This document shows positions 60,099-64,000 of a stretch of DNA of 64,000 bases, piece by piece (position 1 is the stretch's first letter; the number at the start of each line of letters is the position of its first letter). A program made the position numbers and the translations under genes. The stretch spans positions 1,488,001 to 1,552,000 of the forward strand of contig NZ_WVHS01000001.1 of NCBI RefSeq assembly GCF_009834915.1. The letters run 5' to 3'. The notes beneath the pieces were generated by a model. The model had not been told where the DNA came from. It did no database searches and saw nothing but the letters and a program-made list of their open reading frames with translations. Source of the DNA: Hufsiella ginkgonis (GTDB lineage Bacteria; Bacteroidota; Bacteroidia; Sphingobacteriales; Sphingobacteriaceae).

Positions 60099-60662
60099 AT
60101 GAGCGAGCTTATTAAAAAACAACTGAACGACTCCAGGGCTGTGATGGATAGGGCCATCGAGCATTGCGAAAGCGAATTGTTAAAAATACGGGCCGGCAAA
60201 GCGATGCCTTCCATGCTCGACGGCATTTTCGTAGACTATTATGGTGCGGCGACACCGCTGGCAAACGTAGGTACGGTGAGCACGCCCGACCCGCGCACCA
60301 TTACGGTGCAGCCATGGGAAAAAAATATGCTCGTGCCTATCGAACGGGCCATCCAGGAAGCCAATATCGGCCTGAACCCGCAGAACGACGGCCTCATGAT
60401 CCGCCTCAACGTTCCGCCGCTTACCGAAGAACGCCGCCGCGACCTGGTGAAAAAAGTGAAGGAAGAAGCGGAACGCGGGCGCATAACGATCCGTAACATC
60501 CGCAAAGACGCGAACGAGAAGATTAAAAAACTGAAATCCGAAGGCGTTTCTGAAGACGAAATTAAAGCCGGCGAAGGTGAAGTACAAAAACTGACCGACG
60601 CCTATATAGTAAAAGTCGACAAGATCGCCGAGATCAAGGAAAAAGATATCATGACGGTATAG
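60099..60662 (+). CDS. frr: Ribosome recycling factor
   Basis: Cytoplasmic translation factor (187 aa) that splits post-termination ribosomes with EF-G. The two-domain, three-helix-bundle layout is visible: LLKIRAGKAMPSMLDGIFVDYYGAATPLANV, the central beta domain (PDPRTITVQPWEKNML, IGLNPQNDGLMIRLNVPPLTEERR) and long C-terminal helices ending KIAEIKEKDIMTV. Own promoter and terminator, so it is monocistronic. Confidence 0.97.
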   Translation: MSELIKKQLNDSRAVMDRAIEHCESELLKIRAGKAMPSMLDGIFVDYYGAATPLANVGTVSTPDPRTITVQPWEKNMLVPIERAIQEANIGLNPQNDGLMIRLNVPPLTEERRRDLVKKVKEEAERGRITIRNIRKDANEKIKKLKSEGVSEDEIKAGEGEVQKLTDAYIVKVDKIAEIKEKDIMTV

Positions 60663-60681
60663 CGTAAGCTGTGTGTCATTT

Positions 60682-60717
60682 AAAAGGGAATCAGGGAATT
60701 AGCTGGTTCCCTTTTTT
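60682..60717 (+). terminator. Terminator after frr
   Basis: AAAAGGGAA (60682-60690) pairs with TTCCCTTTT (60707-60715) around a 16-base loop and runs into a T tract. Confidence 0.85.
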
Positions 60718-60730
60718 ATTTTTGCGTAGG

Positions 60731-60844
60731 GTGATCAGTGATCAGTGGTCAGTGATCAGTACTGCACAGCGCCGTCCGTGGTGGCTGAAACCTTATCTCT
60801 TACACAAATCCAAAACTGATCACTGACAACTGATCACTGACAAC
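60731..60844. repeat. Inverted pair of heptad arrays (30-bp arms, 54-bp core)
   Basis: The left arm, 60731-60760, has four heptads (GTGATCA twice, GTGGTCA, GTGATCA). The right arm, 60815-60844, has TGATCAC and TGACAAC alternating twice after AC. The right arm in reverse complement matches the left at 27 of 30 positions. The 54-base core between them has no coding sense. The element ends 3 bases before the ABC transporter start codon. Confidence 0.85.
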
Positions 60845-60847
60845 TCC

Positions 60848-62614
60848 ATGAAACTACTCCTCAACTACCTCAAAAACTATAAAGCCCTGATCGGCCTTGC
60901 CCTGGTGCTTGCAGCCATTAACCAGATCTTTTCCCTGCTCGACCCGTATATCTTCCGCAAGATCATCGATACTTACGTAACGCCGTTTGCCACACACCAG
61001 AAATCATTTACCACGGGGGAATTTTTTAAAGGTGCGGGCCTGCTGATCCTGGCCGCGATGGGGGTCGCCATGGTGTCGCGCATCGCGAAAAATTTCCAGG
61101 ATTATTACGTGAACGTGATCACACAGCGCCTGGGGGCGAAGGTGTATGCCGACGGTTTGGCCCATTCCCTGGAGCTTCCTTACCAGGTATTCGAGGACCA
61201 ACGCAGCGGCGAAACACTGGGTATTCTGCAAAAAGTACGACTGGATTCGGAGAAGCTGATCATCGCTTTTATCAATATCCTGTTCACCTCGCTGGTAGGC
61301 ATCGTATTTGTTTTCTGGTATGCGATCGCCATCCACTGGTCTATTGCCGTGGCCTATATTTCTATCATTCCTATCCTGGGCACTATCAGCTCCGTATTGA
61401 GTAAGCGCATCAAGGTCATCCAGAAAAAGATCGTTTCGCAAACCACCGCCCTGGCCGGGTCCACTACTGAATCGCTCCGGAACATCGAGCTGGTGAAAAG
61501 TCTCGGGCTGGCCCAACAGGAGATCAAGCGACTGAACTCTACCACTGACAGTATCCTTAAGCTCGAGCTTCAAAAAGTAAAGTACGTACGCAGCCTGAGC
61601 TTTATCCAGGGAACGCTGGTGAACCTGCTGCGGAACGGCATCCTGCTGCTCATGTTGTACCTGATCTTTGCAGGGAAGATCACCGTGGGGGAATTTTTCT
61701 CCCTGTTTATTTACTCTTTCTTTATTTTCGGGCCTTTACAGGAGTTGGGTAACATCATTAATACCTACCGGGAAACGGAAGTGTCGCTCATCAACTTTAA
61801 AAAGATCCTCGATACACCCAAAGAGGCGAAGCCGGCCAACCCGGTACTGTTGCCGCGCATCACTCGTCTCGACTTTAACCAGGTAAGCTTCAAACACCTA
61901 ACCGCAAGGCGGAACGCGTTGAACGACATCACCTTCGGGGTGAGCAAAGGCGAAACCATCGCTTTTGTAGGCCCTTCGGGTTCGGGGAAAACCACGCTCG
62001 TGAAACTGCTCGTGGGATTGTATCACCCGATGGAGGGCGAAGTATTGTACAACCAGATTTCGGGGCACGATATCGACCTCGACCAGCTTCGCGAAAAGAT
62101 CGGTTTTGTGACACAGGATACGCAGCTGTTTTCGGGTACGATCCGCGAAAACCTGTTGTTCGTGCGCCCGGGCGCTACCGACGAAGAATGCCTCGAAGTG
62201 CTTCAGAAAGCGGCATGCCAGAGCTTGCTTGAACGTGCCGAGAACGGGCTTGATACCATTATCGGCGAAGGCGGCGTAAAAGTATCGGGCGGCGAAAAAC
62301 AGCGCCTTTCCATTGCACGTTCACTCCTGCGCAAGCCCAATATCCTGGTGTTCGACGAAGCGACTTCGGCACTCGACTCCATTACCGAGGAAGAGATTAC
62401 CCGTACCATCCGTGATGTTTCGGAAATGCACGACCACATTACCATCCTCATCGCGCACCGGTTATCGACCGTCATGCACGCCGACCGCATCTATGTGCTC
62501 GAAAAAGGCGATGTGGCCGAATCCGGTAAGCATTATGACCTCCTGGAAGAAAAGGGCTTGTATTACGCGATGTGGAGGCAGCAGATCGGGGAACGGGTGG
62601 AAGAGAGCTATTAG
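60848..62614 (+). CDS. ABC exporter half-transporter (membrane and ATPase domains fused)
   Basis: A 588-aa half-transporter with an N-terminal membrane domain of about six helices (20-310) and a C-terminal nucleotide-binding domain: Walker [11 protein letters not shown]-loop FVTQDTQ, signature [14 protein letters not shown], Walker [14 protein letters not shown] and the H-loop IAHRLST. It would function as a homodimer or with another half. The layout is of the MsbA/multidrug or lipid exporter type; substrate cannot be told. The last base of its stop codon is the first base of a heptad array. Confidence 0.95.
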   Translation: MKLLLNYLKNYKALIGLALVLAAINQIFSLLDPYIFRKIIDTYVTPFATHQKSFTTGEFFKGAGLLILAAMGVAMVSRIAKNFQDYYVNVITQRLGAKVYADGLAHSLELPYQVFEDQRSGETLGILQKVRLDSEKLIIAFINILFTSLVGIVFVFWYAIAIHWSIAVAYISIIPILGTISSVLSKRIKVIQKKIVSQTTALAGSTTESLRNIELVKSLGLAQQEIKRLNSTTDSILKLELQKVKYVRSLSFIQGTLVNLLRNGILLLMLYLIFAGKITVGEFFSLFIYSFFIFGPLQELGNIINTYRETEVSLINFKKILDTPKEAKPANPVLLPRITRLDFNQVSFKHLTARRNALNDITFGVSKGETIAFVGPSGSGKTTLVKLLVGLYHPMEGEVLYNQISGHDIDLDQLREKIGFVTQDTQLFSGTIRENLLFVRPGATDEECLEVLQKAACQSLLERAENGLDTIIGEGGVKVSGGEKQRLSIARSLLRKPNILVFDEATSALDSITEEEITRTIRDVSEMHDHITILIAHRLSTVMHADRIYVLEKGDVAESGKHYDLLEEKGLYYAMWRQQIGERVEESY

Positions 62615-62683
62615 CCGTTGGCGATCGGCGATCAGCCGTCAGCAATCAGCGATCAGCCGTCAGCTATTAGTCGTCGGCGATCG
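62614..62683. repeat. Ten-unit heptad-repeat array at the ends of two convergent genes
   Basis: Ten units of exactly 7 bases, all starting with G: GCCGTTG, GCGATCG, GCGATCA, GCCGTCA, GCAATCA, GCGATCA, GCCGTCA, GCTATTA, GTCGTCG, GCGATCG. The array starts on the last base of the ABC exporter stop codon and includes the stop codon and last four codons (PIADD area) of the acetyltransferase gene on the other strand. Confidence 0.9.
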
Positions 62684-63158
62684 GCTTTCTCATTACATAA
62701 TCATTTAACTCGAACTGGTAATACGCAATATCTACCGTCTGATAGATCTCAAAGCCCAGTTTCCGGTAAAATCCCCGGGCCGGGTTGTCGCGCTTAACGT
62801 TCAGCTCGAGGATTTTCGCCCCGGCGGATCTCGCTAGGTCTTCTATATGGCCGATCAGCGCTTTCCCGCTTCCTTTTCCCTGTTCGGAGGGCAGCAGGTA
62901 GATCTTGTGAAGCTTGTAAACCTCCGGTTCGGTGAGGGAACAGCCGGCGAAGGCTACAGGTTGGCCGTCGCGTTCCCCGATAAGGAAAGTTATTTCGTCA
63001 AACTGCGCCGTAAGCGCGTCTTCGGAGTACATGTTCTCCAGCATAAAGCGGAGTTGTTCGGCCGGCATCAGCTGCCGGTAAGTAGCGGGCCAGATCTCGG
63101 CGGCAAGCCGGTGGATAACCGGAACGTCGGAAAGGGTGGCGGGGCGTATACGGATCAT
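62667..63158 (-). CDS. GNAT-family N-acetyltransferase
   Basis: Cytoplasmic acetyltransferase (163 aa). The acetyl-CoA-binding motif is seen in LHKIYLLPSEQGKGSGKALIGHI (about 85-108) with the Q-x-x-G-x-G/S core, followed by ILELNVKRDNPARGFYRKLGFEI. Substrate unknown. Its start overlaps the upstream gene's stop by ATGA, so it is coupled to the thiamine pyrophosphokinase-like gene. The final residues ADD and stop codon are made from a heptad repeat, so the natural C-terminus may have been replaced by repeat insertion. Confidence 0.92.
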   Translation of the reverse strand: MIRIRPATLSDVPVIHRLAAEIWPATYRQLMPAEQLRFMLENMYSEDALTAQFDEITFLIGERDGQPVAFAGCSLTEPEVYKLHKIYLLPSEQGKGSGKALIGHIEDLARSAGAKILELNVKRDNPARGFYRKLGFEIYQTVDIAYYQFELNDYVMRKPIADD

Positions 63159-63721
63159 AAATCTTCGCCCACAAAGATAAACGGCTGGTCGAAAACAAGC
63201 ATATAAAAGCCGTCTTTCCCGGTTTCCATTACCTGGCCGGTCGTAAAACGTAAACCGGATGCCTGCAGGTTCCGCACATCATGCATCAAATAAACCTGTT
63301 CGCCGGCTTGTTTCCACTTGCTGAACCCGGAGCGTACCGGGAAGATCTTTTTGTCAGGCGTAAAGATCACCAGCCCGATCAGGTCTGCAAAGAGGGCAAA
63401 ATCCTTAAGGCTGAAAGTATCGGTCACTACGTTTACCGTGGGGTATTGTTCGCCAACCAGGTACTTCAACCCGTCTTCGAGCGGCGACGCAGTGGTATGG
63501 ATACGCCTGGTGGACGGCTGGAAATCAGGCGTATCGCCGGAAGTGATCACGGCATCGATCTTTATGCCCATGGAATCGAGGGTTTCATAGAGCGGCCCGT
63601 CGGCGATCACCGTAGGGCTCCATTCCAGCAGCTGGCCGAGATGCTCGCGGTCAAAACCATCAAGACTGGTGATGAGCAAAGCGGGCTCCTGTTTTTCGCG
63701 AACGATGTGGTGAGAAGACAT
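63155..63721 (-). CDS. Thiamine pyrophosphokinase-like protein
   Basis: A 188-aa cytoplasmic protein. It has the start SSHHIVREKQEPALLI, the segment VIADGPLYETLDSMGIKIDAVITSGDTPDF (Asp-Gly and Gly-Asp motifs equivalent to those of thiamine pyrophosphokinase) and ASPLEDGLKYL, followed by a C-terminal beta half. From family knowledge this would transfer pyrophosphate from ATP to thiamine; context supports it, because thiE lies 8 bases upstream on the same strand. It is rather diverged, so the call rests partly on context. Confidence 0.7.
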   Translation of the reverse strand: MSSHHIVREKQEPALLITSLDGFDREHLGQLLEWSPTVIADGPLYETLDSMGIKIDAVITSGDTPDFQPSTRRIHTTASPLEDGLKYLVGEQYPTVNVVTDTFSLKDFALFADLIGLVIFTPDKKIFPVRSGFSKWKQAGEQVYLMHDVRNLQASGLRFTTGQVMETGKDGFYMLVFDQPFIFVGEDL

Positions 63722-63729
63722 GTTTAAAG

Positions 63730-64000
63730 TTACAGAACCTTCCTGTAAATTTCTTTAATCATAGCTCCTGGTTCCGGCGACAAATTAACGGCCCCCGAAA
63801 CAGCCACCCCGAAAACTCCCGTTGCCAGTACCTGTGTAACATTGGCCGCGTTAATGCCGCCAACCGCGATCAACGGGAGATCGATGCCATCCGGGATCAG
63901 TTGCTGCAGGATTCCCTCATAGCCGATCGTGCCAAGTGGCGGGAAATTATTGGGTTTGGTTTGCGTTACCGCGAAGGGTCCGCAGCCCACATAATCGGCT
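63730..64000 (-). CDS. thiE: Thiamine phosphate synthase, 3' part (cut by window end)
   Basis: Only the C-terminal 89 codons are in the window. DYVGCGPFAVTQTKPN and LPLIAVGGINAANVTQVLATGVFGVAVSGAV are the phosphate-binding loops of thiamine phosphate synthase, which joins the pyrimidine and thiazole moieties. The frame stays open to base 64000. It is the first of a minus-strand run thiE, pyrophosphokinase-like gene, GNAT gene. Confidence 0.88.
   Translation of the reverse strand, partial: ADYVGCGPFAVTQTKPNNFPPLGTIGYEGILQQLIPDGIDLPLIAVGGINAANVTQVLATGVFGVAVSGAVNLSPEPGAMIKEIYRKVL

Noticed and set aside
62614-62683. CRISPR or attachment site
   Set aside because: The unit is 7 bases and strictly tandem; there are no spacers and no integrase or cas genes in the window.
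1-64000. tRNA, rRNA or other structured RNA genes
   Set aside because: All gaps were read; none shows a cloverleaf, a CCA-ended acceptor or conserved RNA gene sequence.

Overview
The window reads as a chromosomal segment of a Bacteroidota bacterium, most likely at the Sphingobacteriia/Chitinophagia level; the genus cannot be fixed from sequence alone. Signs are the large outer-membrane beta-barrel receptors with N-terminal carboxypeptidase-regulatory-like domains, LytTR signalling, DUF2911, DUF1501/DUF1800 and DUF3857 families, the futalosine menaquinone genes, an ADP-heptose epimerase, weak Shine-Dalgarno sequences, and several copies of the Bacteroidota -7 promoter box TAnnTTTG. There is no tRNA, rRNA, prophage, insertion sequence or CRISPR array that I can see, and no gene-free stretch longer than 300 bases apart from the decayed gene at 38126-38965.

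Layout. 1-13300 is mostly core: ftsH (cut by the window start), a LUD-domain protein, a sensor kinase/DUF47/PiT phosphate transporter set, a lipoprotein, clpC, ettA, ffh, a NUDIX hydrolase and a PAS-type kinase. 13301-21094 is a carbohydrate region: a secreted right-handed beta-helix protein, a GH3 glycosidase, an AraC regulator, then an operon-like run of mutarotase, short-chain dehydrogenase and FAH-family hydrolase that looks like the lower part of non-phosphorylating L-fucose/L-rhamnose oxidation, then DUF2911. 21167-24088 pairs an outer-membrane receptor with a MarR regulator. 24155-36028 is the most unusual part: six co-directional genes encoding three paralogous outer-membrane barrels (each with a glycine-rich insert near residue 290), a secreted CBM9-like protein with two long glycine-rich loops, and a LytTR response regulator/LytS-type kinase pair whose only sizeable periplasmic loop is also Gly/Pro/Arg-rich. 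36134-49609 holds pepT, an uncharacterised exported protein, a decayed DUF3857 gene, a TPR kinase, a DUF1501-DUF1800 pair, an M20 amidohydrolase, a lipoprotein, glycosylasparaginase, aspS and aat. 49611-64000 holds a 1235-residue NtrY-like kinase, fabD, folE plus a 6-pyruvoyltetrahydropterin synthase, mqnB-mqnD-hldD, a LolE-type permease, a metallo-beta-lactamase fold hydrolase, frr, an ABC exporter, a GNAT acetyltransferase, a thiamine pyrophosphokinase-like protein and the end of thiE.

Two observations cut across genes. First, a family of degenerate 7-bp tandem repeats (consensus GCNNTCA, or TGANNGC on the other strand) occurs at several intergenic sites, often as inverted pairs, and once inside the mqnB reading frame. 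Second, five histidine kinases are present but only one response regulator. The glycine-rich barrel/secreted protein/two-component block is my best candidate for a poorly described system; its function is inferred only from gene order and shared composition.
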